Origin: Hemileia vastatrix
Taxonomy: Eukaryota; Basidiomycota; Pucciniomycetes; Pucciniales; Zaghouaniaceae
DNA: 64,000 nt
Assembly (NCBI GenBank): GCA_030280995.1
Contig: JASXTE010000002.1
Span: 38,189,183-38,253,182, forward strand
Direction: 5' to 3'
In this document: positions 23,131 through 33,615 of the stretch, piece after piece
How the letters are laid out: every line of letters begins with the position of its first letter
Position numbering within the stretch: the stretch's first letter is position 1
Made by a program: the position numbers and the translations under genes
The notes under the pieces: model-generated
Told to the model about the DNA's origin: nothing
The model's input: the letters and a program-made list of their open reading frames with translations, nothing else
The model's database searches: none

Positions 23131-24893
23131 TTATAAAAATTTTAATAAACTCAAATTTTTGTTAATCTTGATTCTACCTAGCATCTTAGTCATGATGTCA
23201 GAAAGATTATTGTTGGTTGGAATCCAGTGTAAGGTAGCCAGTCCAATGTACAGGATTTCATTAACATAGTAGAAGTCATGTTTTGTGTGTCGGCAGCGCT
23301 TATTGGATGGTTCATCATTCCCTATATGTATTTTAGATCTATTGTCACAGAAAATTTTAATTATGGATTGATTTTCAGTCATACCTGTTATCAAATTTTG
23401 TATCCAGACTCCAGCCCAAGCACCATTTCCTAGGGACATATATTCTGAATGGCATGATGATGTTCCAACTAAAGGTTGGTGTTTTGCACTCCAACAGATT
23501 GGTACATCATGATACAGAATGACATAACCATGATTAGAGAAATCCTTGTTGCCTCCCCAGTTGTCATCAAGGTAGAGATGGATTGGCTGGTCTTTGATTT
23601 TTTGAGGATAAATTTTGAGGCAAAGATTTTTGGTTGATTCAAGGTATCCTAGTAAGTGGCGTACAGCTACCCAATGTTCTGAAAGGGGATCTTGTGAAAA
23701 ATGAGAAAGGTAGTCAACACTGTAGGCAATATCTGGCCAAGTACCAACAGCTAGGTAGCTCATAGAGCCAAGAATGGAAAGGTATTTTTGTTGGTCAAGT
23801 TCCTTTGATAGTATGATTTCCTTGTTAGTTGAAGAGGTAGGTAGAGGCATAAAATATTTGTTTCCTGAGGGATTATGAGTTTCCAGTATTTTTTGAACAA
23901 GTACCTTTTGACTGAGTCTGAAACCTCCATCAATTTTTTCAATATCTACTCCAACTATTTATTCAACTCTATCACTCCATCTAATTTGTAGAATACCTTC
24001 TGATTTAGTAGCTAAAGACTGTAAAACACTAAGCAAACTACCGGTAACAAAGCCATCATCTACATGAATCCAAACTACACCACTATCACTATCAGATTTA
24101 AGGAGATATAAGCTTGTATCATAAAAACTAGGTTTGTATCCAATTTTTCTAATTTTTGAGGATAAATTTTTACACCAACAGCAAGCAGATTGTCATGCCC
24201 CATAGAGAGATTTTTTAAGTTTTATTACTTTTCCTCTTGAATTGTCATCACCATTGAAACCATCAGGTGATTCCATCCAAATGTCTTCATCAAGATCAGA
24301 GTGTAGATATGCAGCCGTTACATTAAAACTATGAACTGGCTAGTTTTTTAAAGCAGCTGTTTTCAATAGGAGACAAAGTGAGGTGAAAGTTTCAGTAGGT
24401 GCAAAAGTATCATGATAGTCTGTCCCTTCTACCTGAGTGTAGCCTTTGGCTACAAAACGTGCCTTTCTTTTTATAATTTTGCCATCAGTGTCCTTTTTAA
24501 GGCTGAATACCCATTGGCCTTTCATAATATTTTTATCTGCAGGTCTGTCTACTATGTCCCACACTTCCATCCTCTTCATATTTTCCATTTCACTTTTGCA
24601 TGCAACTTCCCATTCTTCCTGGTGGTCACCTTTCATAGCTTCTTTATAATTCTTTGGTACCCCTTCCATTATTTCAACACTAAAGTGTTCTATATCATCC
24701 ACTAGTTGATCTTGTCTACGGATTTCTTCAATTTCATCAAAATTGAGCAATTCAACATTGTTACATAAGTAGTCTATATTCATTTTATTATTATTTTCTT
24801 TATTATCATTTTTTGTTTTGTTATAACTTTTATTTTTTATTTGATTTTTAAGCACAAAACTTTTTGATTTTTGATCAATAGTGAAAACTACTC
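23131..24893 (-). pseudogene. Copia pol: reverse transcriptase and RNase H (copia 1)
   Basis: Minus-strand order: NYKEAMKGDHQEEW and VFSLKKDTDGKIIKRKARFV (start of copia RT), a TAG at about 24340, then VHSFNVTAAYLHSDLDEDIW (first Asp), then WIHVDDGFVTG (catalytic Asp pair intact), and the RNase H domain with LYLDDNWGGNKDFSNHGYV, HSEYMSL and a closing KHDFYYVNEIL...WIPTNNNLSDIMTK. The last 239 residues form one open frame (23131-23850). Internal stops (TAG, TGA in YGA-stop-QSAC, TAA in VE-stop-IVG) break the rest, while the frame is otherwise almost continuous, so the copy is decayed but not ancient. Confidence 0.93.
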
Positions 24894-25981
24894 TTATACT
24901 TTTGTAATATTTTTATTCTCTTGATCATACATTATCCATCCTTTTCCTCCTACTGAGTAACCAACTACTATGCACTTAATGCAGCGTTTGTAAAGTTTCC
25001 TTTGTCTTTCAGAAGGGATATGAATGAAACCTGTTTTGCCAAAGGTCTTTAAATGATCCAGACGGGGCTTATATCCCATAAAAATTTCAAAAGGAGTAAC
25101 ATTTTTGGAAATTGAGTTTGGAATTCTATTGTAGATGTCTGCCGCCCACATATATGCTCTACCCCAAAAACAATCTTCAAGTTTGCTGTCTACTAACAAG
25201 GTTTTTCCACTATCAGAAATTTTCCTGTTGAAGTGCTCTGCATTGCCATTCTGACAATGGGTATATGGCATGCACCACTTGTGTCAAATACCCTTAGAGG
25301 ATAAAAAATTCCGGACTTGGTGATTCATGTATTCAGTCCCATTATCTGATCTCAAAATCTTAACCTTTTTTGATGTGAAGTTTTCTAATAAGTTGATGGT
25401 TTGAACAAGGCTATCAAAAACATCTTTTTTGCTTTTGAGCAGTTCACAAACACCAAATAATGTAAATAGGTCTCAATATGTGATCATGTATGTAAATCCT
25501 TTAGGGGTAGGTTCTAGAGTTCCTATCAGGTCAGTGGTGATAATGTCTAATTTTTCAACTGGTCGGTCAGAAGGTTTCCATATCTGGATTTGTCGCCTCT
25601 TGCTCTTGGCTATCTTGCATGAGTCACAGTCTATAACACCAGGTGGTAAATATGCCAGTAAACCTTCAGCACCTCCAAAATAAATAGTTGCTTAATGCAT
25701 TTGAGGCTAGCATGGCCCAATCGCTTGTTCCAAATCATCAGTGAATTATCTGGTTTGCATGGTGCAAGAGTCAAATTATTTATGTGGCAAGTGAGCTCAG
25801 TGGGGCATTCAGTAAACAAGGACTCAATTTCATGTTTCAAAAGTGTTTTAGGCAGTATCCACTTTCTATTCTTGTAATTAGTAAATAACATTTCATTTAC
25901 GTGTTTATCTAAGATACTAAATCTATTATCCCTATTTCCAATTAACCCTCCAGCCTCAATGATTGCTGCTGGTGAAACCAA
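24894..25981 (-). pseudogene. Copia pol: GAG-pre-integrase and integrase (copia 1)
   Basis: The pre-integrase zinc module appears as IWNKRLGHASLKCIKQL followed by a CDSCKIAKSKRR segment. The core domain has LDIITTDLIGTLEPTPKGFT (first Asp), ILRSDNGTEYMNHQ (second Asp) and HCQNGNAEHFNRK (Glu). After it comes the usual FWGRAYMWAADIYNRIPN and a GYKPRLDHLKTFG phrase. TGA and TAG codons interrupt the core; one sits in GI-stop-HKWCMPYTH where families often have Arg or Lys. The order fits Ty1/copia (integrase before RT). Confidence 0.9.
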
Positions 25982-25993
25982 AGTTCCATTGGC

Positions 25994-26683
25994 TTAATTG
26001 CAATAAAGTACCCCTCTCAGGATAAGGCAGTGTCCAGAATCATTGACAAAATGCATTGCTCCTGCCCCTGTAATGTAAGATGTTTTTTTTGTATTAGTAG
26101 CCACCTTAAATGGAATTGGTTTTTTGAAAAATTGGAAATCAACTAACTGGTCCATATTACCAGTCAGATGGTGAGTAGCACCAGAGTCTAGAAGTAGTTC
26201 AGAAAATGAGAAATTAGCATGAGACAAGTTCACTTCAGGATTAGTTTCATCAGCATTGGTGATAGCTTCATCATTGATTTCAGTGAATTTGGCAGATGGA
26301 GTGTTGTGGGGTTGTCGGGGCAGGTAGCGGGGACAATATGAATCTGTTCTTTGTTGAACTGGAGGGGGAGGAGAATTTGTAGTAGGAAGATGTTGAGGTG
26401 GAGCAGGAATTTGTAGATAGGGAGAATAAAACTGGGGGTAAGTAGGGATGTTGGGAACAAGTGCCAGATAGTGAGCTTTCCAGCCACCAAAGTTTCTGAC
26501 CAGAGCAAGTGCTGGAGGTGCAACATTGCAGTTTTTTATTGGACAAGTGTTTTCTAGATGTCCGGATTATTGACAGATGTAGAACACTCCAGCTTGGCGG
26601 ATAGCATTCATTTTGACGGATTCATCAGGAACATTGGACACAAAGGAAGTAACTCCAGAGAGAGTAGAGGTAGGCTGATGCTG
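25994..26683 (-). pseudogene. Copia zinc knuckle and protease (copia 1)
   Basis: Protease: SELLLDSGATHHLTG, with the DSGA catalytic triplet intact, near 26150-26200. Upstream is a proline-rich linker and a zinc knuckle, FYICQ-stop-SGHLENTC (26555-26600), in which the first Cys is Phe and a TAA lies between the second Cys and the His. RNA packaging by this gag should be impaired. The reading frame continues across the stop. Confidence 0.85.
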
Positions 26684-27469
26684 TTAAGAGGATTCACATG
26701 TGGCAATTATTGTCAAAATTTCTGCAGGAGTTAGTGGAATAATAGCCGATTGTTTCTTTGTATCAACTCGGTTAACTACATCAGTATAGAGGGGGTTAGA
26801 TTTTGGAATCAGTAGCAATAGGAGAATACAGAACATATTCTCTGAGTTGATAACAAATCCAGAATTGGCAAGGTGTGCTATTTTGTCTGCTATATCTTGG
26901 CCAAAAGTTGTGTGATTTTTAAATGAGTCATAGTTTAGTGCAAGCAATTCCCTCCAGAAATTAAGGTGATGTGCAGTGGACGAGCAAAGAAAGCATTTCT
27001 TGATATGTACAAACATAGCATAGGCAGTATCTGCATCATCAATTTGTCTACGCACTTCATTTGGAACAGTGGTCAGAATTAATTCTTGTGCAATGGCATC
27101 ATTGATAATCTTAATGTGGTCTTTTGGTAAATAAGTCGCAACATATAGACTGTCTCTGAGAAAACTCCTTAGGAAGTGAAGAAAATCAGTGTACCATTCA
27201 AGATAGTTTTTGCCAGTGAGTTTCAACTTTGTTCTGCTATTTGTGGAAAGCTCGACATTGGCAAGAATTTCTGTGAGGGTTTTATTTTGAAAGATAGACA
27301 AGGAATTCTGGTAGGGTTTAGGACCATCATCTTTTGGTGGTTCGGGGGGATTTTGTGGAGCAGAGGTAGAAGGCTGAGGTTGGGGATGGGCTGGGTTGAA
27401 AGAAGGAGAGAGAGATTTGGCAAGAATGAAAGGATAAAACGGGTTTGTTGATGGTGTTGAAGAAGACAT
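26684..27469 (-). CDS. Copia gag, N-terminal part (copia 1)
   Basis: A 261-residue open frame from ATG (27467-27469) to a TAA near 26684. The N-terminus is Pro/Ser-rich; from about residue 80 it has the gag helical domain typical of copia elements (LTGKNYLEWYTDFLHFLRSF, WRELLALNYDSFKNHTTFGQ, DIADKIAHLANSG). It should form the capsid of virus-like particles. The zinc knuckle follows downstream past a stop. The start is the first ATG of the frame. Fifty-four bases upstream of it lies the end of the inserted Harbinger transposon, so the gag is now cut off from its own LTR promoter. Confidence 0.88.
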   Translation of the reverse strand: MSSSTPSTNPFYPFILAKSLSPSFNPAHPQPQPSTSAPQNPPEPPKDDGPKPYQNSLSIFQNKTLTEILANVELSTNSRTKLKLTGKNYLEWYTDFLHFLRSFLRDSLYVATYLPKDHIKIINDAIAQELILTTVPNEVRRQIDDADTAYAMFVHIKKCFLCSSTAHHLNFWRELLALNYDSFKNHTTFGQDIADKIAHLANSGFVINSENMFCILLLLLIPKSNPLYTDVVNRVDTKKQSAIIPLTPAEILTIIATCESS

Positions 27470-27825
27470 TTTATACTAACAAAAAAATTCTTTTATTATT
27501 ATTTATTTTTATTTTATTTTATTAGGGGGTATCAATGTTGACCGATCCGCAATTATTTTTGCTAATAATTGGGTTATTAGACACTTTACGTGTCAATGTT
27601 CACCTCTTATCTGACATTTTTATCCTCAATATTTCATAACCACATCTTGGACAACTTTCTGGATATCCCAGCCTTCTACCTTGCTGCACACCTCCATTCT
27701 CATCCCATCCTGTTCATTCTATCCGCTCAGAATTTCTCCCCATTTCATCTATTTGATTCTGCTCCTTTTCATCTTGCTATCTCATCTGCTTGTTTCTGCT
27801 CCTTTTCATCTTCATTTATAATAAC

Positions 27826-29226
27826 ATGCCTTGTCATCCTAGATCTTCTCAAAGGCAGCCATCACCCAGTTGTTCTTCAATTCCCACTACTTCCTCTTTC
27901 CCCCGCTCAGCCGAGAAATCAAAGACCATTCAATTAAAAAAAGATGAACATCTCATTCTTATCAACTGGCTGAAAACCAAATTTAACTATGATTCTTGTT
28001 TTGGTACTGAGTATGCCACTAAAGTAGGACGGCCCCCGCATCAAAAGTTAATGGCTATCTTCTAATGGCAAATGAATTACGGAATAAGACCAAGGGAAGG
28101 ATTGATCTTTTGCCTAAACAGATGTCTGAACGATTCAAGCATTACCGAGCAAAATACAAGAAGGCAAAAGCTCTTTCATCTTCCACTGGTTTTGGGGTTA
28201 CCGACAACAATATAACTAAGGGCATAAAATCCATAGACGATAAACTTGAAACTTTATGTCCTTACTTTAAAGAGATGGATGCAATTTTTGGAGAGCAAGC
28301 CAATGTTAATCCTGTAAACATGTTGGATGGTGAAGATCCTATCTCCGAACATGATGTCAAAGCAAATCTTTTCCCATCCTCTTCTTCCACTCAAGCCTCC
28401 CCTCTTCTAAATTCTACGAATCTAGATAGCTTTGCTATTGATCCTATTGGCGATTTAACCCAACCCAATCTAACTCAGGTCTGTTTTTTTTTCTTTCATC
28501 TTATCAATAATTTTTTTTATTTACTTAGATTTTCTTATTTCTTAAAAGGCTGATGAACAAGCCCAGGACCCACAATCAACTGAGTCTGAAGCTAGTGACA
28601 ATGATGAGGAGGAAAATTCTATGTTGAACAAAAAGCGAAGGGCTTCAAGTAGTCTAAATTTCCACTCCCAAAGAAGACAAAAAAGTGATACTTCATCACA
28701 AACCCCTTTTTCATCTATGGAACAATTTTTAGAGAAACGTGATGCTGGTAAGTGATACCATACCTATTAATACTTTACTATGCTTTTCTTCTACTTATTT
28801 TTAACATTGCTTATCACTCTAGAACAAGTGTAAGCTGCTAAAGAGACTCTAAAGTTTGAAAAGCAAAAATATGAGCTCTCTTTAAGGAGGGATGATAGGC
28901 TACAAGATTTGGAAGAGAGGAAGTATGAGCTCTCTTTATGGAAGGATGATCTGGCCCAAGATTTGGAGGAGAGGAAGTACCAGCTCTCTTTACGGAAGGA
29001 TGATTGGGCCCAAGATTTGGAGGAGAAGAAGTTTGAGTTAACTCTAAGTATTGAAAAATCAAAAAAAGAGGAGAAAACACTCGAACATCAAAACCTATTA
29101 GAGCAGATGAAATATAAGTTTGATCATGAAGAAAATTCCAAAAAGAAAGATTTCTTGATAGAATGTGTTATAGCTAATAAATCTGTTGAGGAAATAAAAC
29201 GTTTAAAGAAATTTTTGGATGACTAG
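27826..29226 (+). pseudogene. Harbinger accessory (Myb/trihelix-type DNA-binding) gene, frameshifted
   Basis: The likely start is the ATG at 27826 (MPCHPRSSQRQPS). A trihelix/SANT-like region follows: KKDEHLILINWLKTKFNY, then MSERFKHYRAKYKKAK and LETLCPYFKEMDAIF, the pattern seen in Harbinger-associated proteins that help transposase reach the nucleus and bind the ends (family knowledge). A 1-nt frameshift at about 28053-28066 separates ...HQKLMAIF from MANELRNK. Two GT-AG introns are supported: 28479-28548 (70 bp, after LTQ) and 28748-28822 (75 bp, GTAAGT donor). Just after the second, a TAA near 28829 (EQV-stop-AAKE) truncates the product. The last exon is a coiled coil with three tandem 20-residue copies of a YELSLxKDDxAQDLEERK motif. 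The element would need this protein from elsewhere. Confidence 0.8.
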
Positions 29227-29339
29227 TTTGTTTTATTTCTCTCACACTTCAACTGTTCATATTTATTTGTACATAAAATTTCCAATAATTTCCTTTATTT
29301 CATTACTCTCCCGATTTTTTTAAATAAAATTTTCATGTC

Positions 29340-29778
29340 TCCTTTGAAAATTTTGCCATCCCCCACCCCTGGATTTTTTTGAAGTAAGGGGTGGGTATCA
29401 CAAAAATTCTTTCATATCATGAATCTTGAAAGTCTTATATGAAAATTTGGCTTTACTACCTCCTGAATTTTAATGGTATCCCAAAAATTCTTACATGTCA
29501 AGAATTTCACAAGTCTTATAAGAAATTTTGGCAAATCCCCCCATGAATTTTATTGAAGTAAGGGATGGGTATCACCAAAAAATTTTCACCAAAATATTTA
29601 CAAGTCAAAAAAATTCTATATCTGTTTTAAAAAATTGGCAATGCTCTCCCATGCATTTTTTTGAAGCAAGGGGTGGGTATCACCAAAATTTTTCTAAGTC
29701 ATCAATTTCACATGTCAGATTTGAAAATTTGGCAATACCCCCCCCCCCCTGCATTTTATTGAAGTAAGGGGTGGAAGT
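29340..29778. repeat. Minisatellite of ~125 bp units
   Basis: Imperfect tandem units share GCATTTTATTGAAGTAAGGG, GTGGGTATCACCAAAA and AAAATTTGGCAAT. Three to four copies are visible, and a C-run (29741-29751) interrupts the last. The region lies inside the Harbinger transposon, between the accessory gene and the oxygenase relic. No gene. Confidence 0.8.
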
Positions 29779-30120
29779 CATCTAAATTTAATATAATTAC
29801 ATAAGTTATTAAATAAATATCTAATATATATCAATTTCCCTAGTTTATAGTGATGACAATTCCTCAAGCCAAAATGCAGACCAAGTCTAGAAACAAAAGT
29901 TTGGGACTTTCTACAGGTATAGGCAAGAGGAACCTCACAAATCAAACAAATAAATGTTATCATGATTACCTGTTATACAACCAAAGGTTGTTGGCTCATC
30001 ACATTACTTGAGAAAATTGATATATAAAAAATATTTATTAAAAATTTATGAAAAAATATAAAATTTTCAATGACAACTCTTATCCCCATACTTTTTGGAT
30101 CTAGATAAAGTTTTTTTAAA
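29779..30120. other. AT-rich spacer inside the Harbinger element
   Basis: No ORF or motif recognised. It would be the 3' flank of the minus-strand oxygenase relic. Confidence 0.4.
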
Positions 30121-31487
30121 TCAAATAACTTTACCTTCTTTCTTTACCTTATTGATTCTTTGTATCAACTTATTACTGATTTGAAATGAGCAACCAAAAT
30201 GTGTGAAATCTTGACAGGCTTCCAAACCCGGAGGAGCTTTGGTTGTTTGATGATTATCCTGAGAAGAATTCCAAATAGTTTCGATGATACCATTTCCAAA
30301 ACCAAAATCAATGATGCACTGGTGGTCTGGAAAATATAAACCATGTCCTTTGATTTTAGCTGGAGATGGTATTGGGTGGCCAGTTATCGGATTGATATAT
30401 GAGAATATTCCAAAAGTAAGAAAATTGGCATCATTCCTATCGATATTAATCCTATTGTGGAATCCAGAATAAGTGATAATAACATTAGAAAATAAAAGAT
30501 ATTCGTGGCTGATATCTTCCCGTTCGGAGTCACACCAATTTGGTATTCCAACTTTGGTTTCAAGTTCATGATTTTTTTCAAATGCCTTATTACAGAGCTT
30601 TTTGAGTCAAAGAGCAAGAAAAGAATTAAAGGAAGGTAGAGTGTCCCATAAGCAAAAATCTTCATCTTTTTGTGCTTTAGTGATATTCTTGACCAAGGAA
30701 TATATGCCTATATAAATGAAATAAGTGAAATGATATTAAGAATGGAAAAAAAATTATTAGACATACCAAGAGAATATCCTTTAACAAAACCTGGTCTCCA
30801 ACCAAATCCAATAATAATACCACCCAACAAATTTGTATTCCTTATAGGTAATCGAACCAAAGCCATTTGATAAATAGTGATGATAAGATCCAATAGTTGA
30901 TTAAAAGTTTCATCTTTTACACCATCAAATGAATGAACTTCCAAAATGAATTGAGGCTTATAAGTATTACTGATAACTGCAACCACTTGATCATCACCAA
31001 TTTTGGTTAGATATTTGATATCTTCTGGTAATTTTTTCGGATATTTAATTTTTTATCTACTTTAGTTTTATGAAATAAAATGTTTGGGATATGACGAAAA
31101 TAACTTTCACAGAGAATTTTTTTATTCAGATATCTTTTCTTCTGATGAGACTGATTATCTTTAATTTTTCTTGATGATTTAGATGATGAATAATGTTTTT
31201 TCAGATATCTTTTCTTCTGAAATGTTGTATATTTTTTTTCAGATATCTTTTCTTCTGATGAGACTGATTATCTTTAAATTTTTTTGATGATTTAGATGAT
31301 GAATTTTTTTTTCAGATATCTTTTCTTCTTATGAGACTGATTATCATTATTTTTTTGATGATTTAGAAGATGATTGTATGGATGTTGATTTTGAAGAAGA
31401 TGATAGTGATGATAAAGATGAAGATGATAAAGAAGATAAAGATGAAGATGAGAGAGAAGTAAGGGGTGAATCTGAAGAAGAAGACAT
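30121..31487 (-). pseudogene. TET-like 2OG-Fe(II) oxygenase relic carried by the Harbinger transposon
   Basis: The ATG at 31485-31487 opens a Ser-rich start (MSSSSDSPLTSL), followed by repeats of QKKRYL/SSSKSS at 31127-31380. A frameshift near 31050 precedes KYPKKLPEDIKYLTKIGDD and ILEVHSFDGVKDETFN. A 59-bp intron (30708-30766, GTATGT...TATAG) joins GYSLG to IYSLVKNITKAQ. After a TGA (30607-30609) the frame stays open for about 160 codons to 30121: FSNVIITYSGFHNRINIDRN, ANFLTFGIFSYINP, GHGLYFPDHQCIIDFGFGNG, IIETIW, NHQTT and FTHFGCSFQISNKL. The layout matches TET-like oxygenases that are abundant in rusts and in some basidiomycete transposons. The iron motif HxD appears as N-I-D (30439-30447), so the His ligand is lost; the distal His (30250-30252) remains. 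The family assignment is from memory of its pattern and should be tested by profile search. Confidence 0.6.
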
Positions 31488-32095
31488 TTTTTGATCTGAA
31501 AAAAAATTAAATGTCAATAAAATTTCAACTCAATTTTTTTTTTTTTTTAATTCTCACCTAATAATAAAAAAAGCTGTTTTTTATTTGAAAAATAAAATAT
31601 ATAAAAAAAAAAAAAATGAGTAAAAAATTTGCCAAAAAAAAATTATTTATCAAAAAAAAAACCTGAGGTTTTATTTTTAAAAACAAAATAAAAGCAAAAT
31701 CCTTTAAAAAAAAAAAAATTTATTCAAAAAAAAAAAATTTCAGTAAAAATTAAATCAAAAAAAAGAAAAAAAAATTTAAAAGTGAACCTGAAGATTGGTG
31801 ATTAAAAACCTTCTCACAAGATCCTGAAAAAAAAAAAAAAAAATTAGTAAAATCAAAATAAAAAATAAAAAAATTATTTAAATAAAAACAAAATCACAAA
31901 AATTAATTACTAGAAAAATTAAAAATAAAATTATAAACCTTTTTTGTTTTGTAAATAAGAGGGTCAGTCCTTATCAGAAAGAAATTATTTTTTTTTCTAT
32001 ATTACTGCCAAAAAAATTAAAAAATTAATCAAATTTACAAAAAAAAATTTGTTAGTTTATTCATTTGAAAGTAGGTAACCCGTCTTTATCTCCCA
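31488..32095. other. Poly-A/T-rich non-coding stretch inside the Harbinger element
   Basis: Dense A-runs (8-16 nt) and T-runs with little else. If the oxygenase relic was once transcribed, its promoter would lie here. No gene seen. Confidence 0.5.
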
Positions 32096-32995
32096 TAAAT
32101 GTCCCCTTTTCCACTCCTTTATTTATTTGAAATGCCCTTACAAATCCCTCCCTCCTTGCCTCAAAACTCCCCTCAAATGCTCTCCTTGCCTGCCTCAAAA
32201 ACCCCCTGAAATGCCCTGCTTAATTGTCTCAATACCCACTTTTTTCCCGCCTTTTTAGCTGCCTCAAATCCCCCCAAATCCCCCCCCCTTTACCCTTCTT
32301 AAGATGCCCCATCACCCCCTATCCCCCCCTCTTTAGCTGCCTCAAACCCCCCCCCATTCCCCTCTCCTTAGGCGCCTCAAACCCCCCCCATTCCCCTCTC
32401 CTTAGGCGCCTCAAACCCCCCCCATTCCTCTCTCCTTAGGCGCCTCAAACCCCCCCCCATTCCCCTCTCCTTAGGCGCCTCAAACCCCCCCCCCTTCCAA
32501 TCACCTTACCCCCTCCCAATCCGTTACCACCTCCTCTACCCCCCCCCCCCCCCCCCACCTCCTTGTTAACGAACGATCTGTAATGATTGTTTGCTAAGTA
32601 GTCGAATCGCTAACGATTTGATTACTTAGCGAACAATCGTTACAGATCGTTCGTTAATAATCAGGGGGGGGGTAAAGGAGGAAGTAAGGATTGGGTAGGG
32701 GGGGGAAGTGGGGGTGTTTGAGGCGCCTAAAGAGAGGTAAAGAGAGGTGAAGGGGGGGTTTGAGGCGGCAAAAGAGAGGTGAAGGGGGGGTTTGAGGGAC
32801 ATAAAGAGAGGGGAAGGGGGGTGTATTGAAGCACCTAAAAAGAGGGGAAGGGGGGTGATGAGGGACCTAAAGAGGGGGGAAAGGGGGATTTGAGGCAGCT
32901 AAAAAGGGGGTAAAAAGGGGGTCTTGAGACAGGTAAAGAGAGGGAAAAGGGGGGGCCTTGACGATGATAAAGAGAGGTGAAGGAGAGAAAAAAAA
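32096..32995. repeat. ~900-bp foldback: pyrimidine-rich arm, 92-bp palindrome, purine-rich arm
   Basis: The left arm is made of ~36-bp units of the type GCCTCAAACCCCCCCCATTC, then CCCTCTCCTTAGGC (32220-32500). The right arm (32665-32980) holds the complementary purine-rich units (GGGGGGTTTGAGGCG, AAAGAGAGGTGAAGG). In the centre, 32566-32657, TTAACGAACGATCTGTAA folds onto TTACAGATCGTTCGTTAA as a palindrome of about 92 bp with few mismatches. The ORFs across it are by-products. Mirror-type purine/pyrimidine tracts of this kind can form triplex DNA. Confidence 0.88.
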
Positions 32996-33069
32996 AAAAA
33001 AAGAGAAAAAAGAGAAAAAAACAAAACAAAAATTAGTTTACCCTAGAACAAAAATAAATGAAGCACTTA

Positions 33070-33266
33070 CAAAAAAAACAAAAAAAACAAAAAAAACAAA
33101 AAAAACAAAAAAAACAAAAAAAACAAAAAAAACAAAAAAAACAAAAAAAACAAAAAAAACAAAAAAAACAAAAAAAACAAAAAAAACAAAAAAAACAAAA
33201 AAAACAAAAAAAACAAAAAAAACAAAAAAAACAAAAAAAACAAAAAAAACAAAAAAAAGCAAAAAA
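33070..33266. repeat. (CAAAAAAAA)n, 9-bp repeat
   Basis: C followed by eight A repeats about 22 times with almost no variation. It produces Lys-Lys-Thr and Phe-Phe-Leu/Val ORFs in several frames, none of them credible genes. The lack of divergence implies recent expansion or continuing slippage. Confidence 0.95.
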
Positions 33267-33615
33267 AAATCATGATTAGCAAATAAAAAACCAAGAAAAA
33301 AGAAAAAAAATGACCTACCTGGTGAGTTGAGTTGAGAAAATAAATGCAACCAAAATATTTGAGGGATGTTTGAGGAGAGGATGAAAAGGATATGAGTGAT
33401 GAATGAAAAAAAAATCACTGACAAAATATGTGATATAAGAAAATATGTGATTTCATGTTAAGGAGGTGAAAGAAAACCAATGAGCCATCCAAAAAAAAGA
33501 TATTCACCGTAAATTCAAAAAAAAAATGAATATGCAACAAACCAAAATACAAAACCAAGTGATTAAAGTACACAAAGAGGACATTTGGAAAGTATGAAAA
33601 CATAAAAATTAAAAA
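33267..33615. other. 3' flank of the Harbinger transposase gene
   Basis: AT-rich with A-runs; nothing coding recognised. It should hold the 3' UTR of the minus-strand transposase. Confidence 0.4.

Noticed and set aside
24412..24705. Plus-strand hydrophobic ORFs opposite copia RT
   Set aside because: Antisense shadows of the RT frame.
27176..27937. Plus-strand ORFs opposite copia gag and upstream of the accessory gene
   Set aside because: Frame shadows of the gag, and non-homologous leader frames in the Harbinger left end; no domain.
30384..30665. 93-codon minus-strand ORF in the oxygenase region
   Set aside because: It is an off-frame reading. The neighbouring frame, joined by a GT-AG intron, gives the coherent oxygenase sequence.
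32224..33029. Pro-rich and Ser/Pro-rich ORFs in the C-rich and G-rich arms
   Set aside because: Direct by-products of the minisatellite units of the foldback.
32958..33294. Lys-Lys-Thr, Gln-Lys-Lys and Phe-Phe-Leu ORFs of 73-128 codons
   Set aside because: They are frames of the (CAAAAAAAA)n repeat, open on both strands, with no start context or domain.
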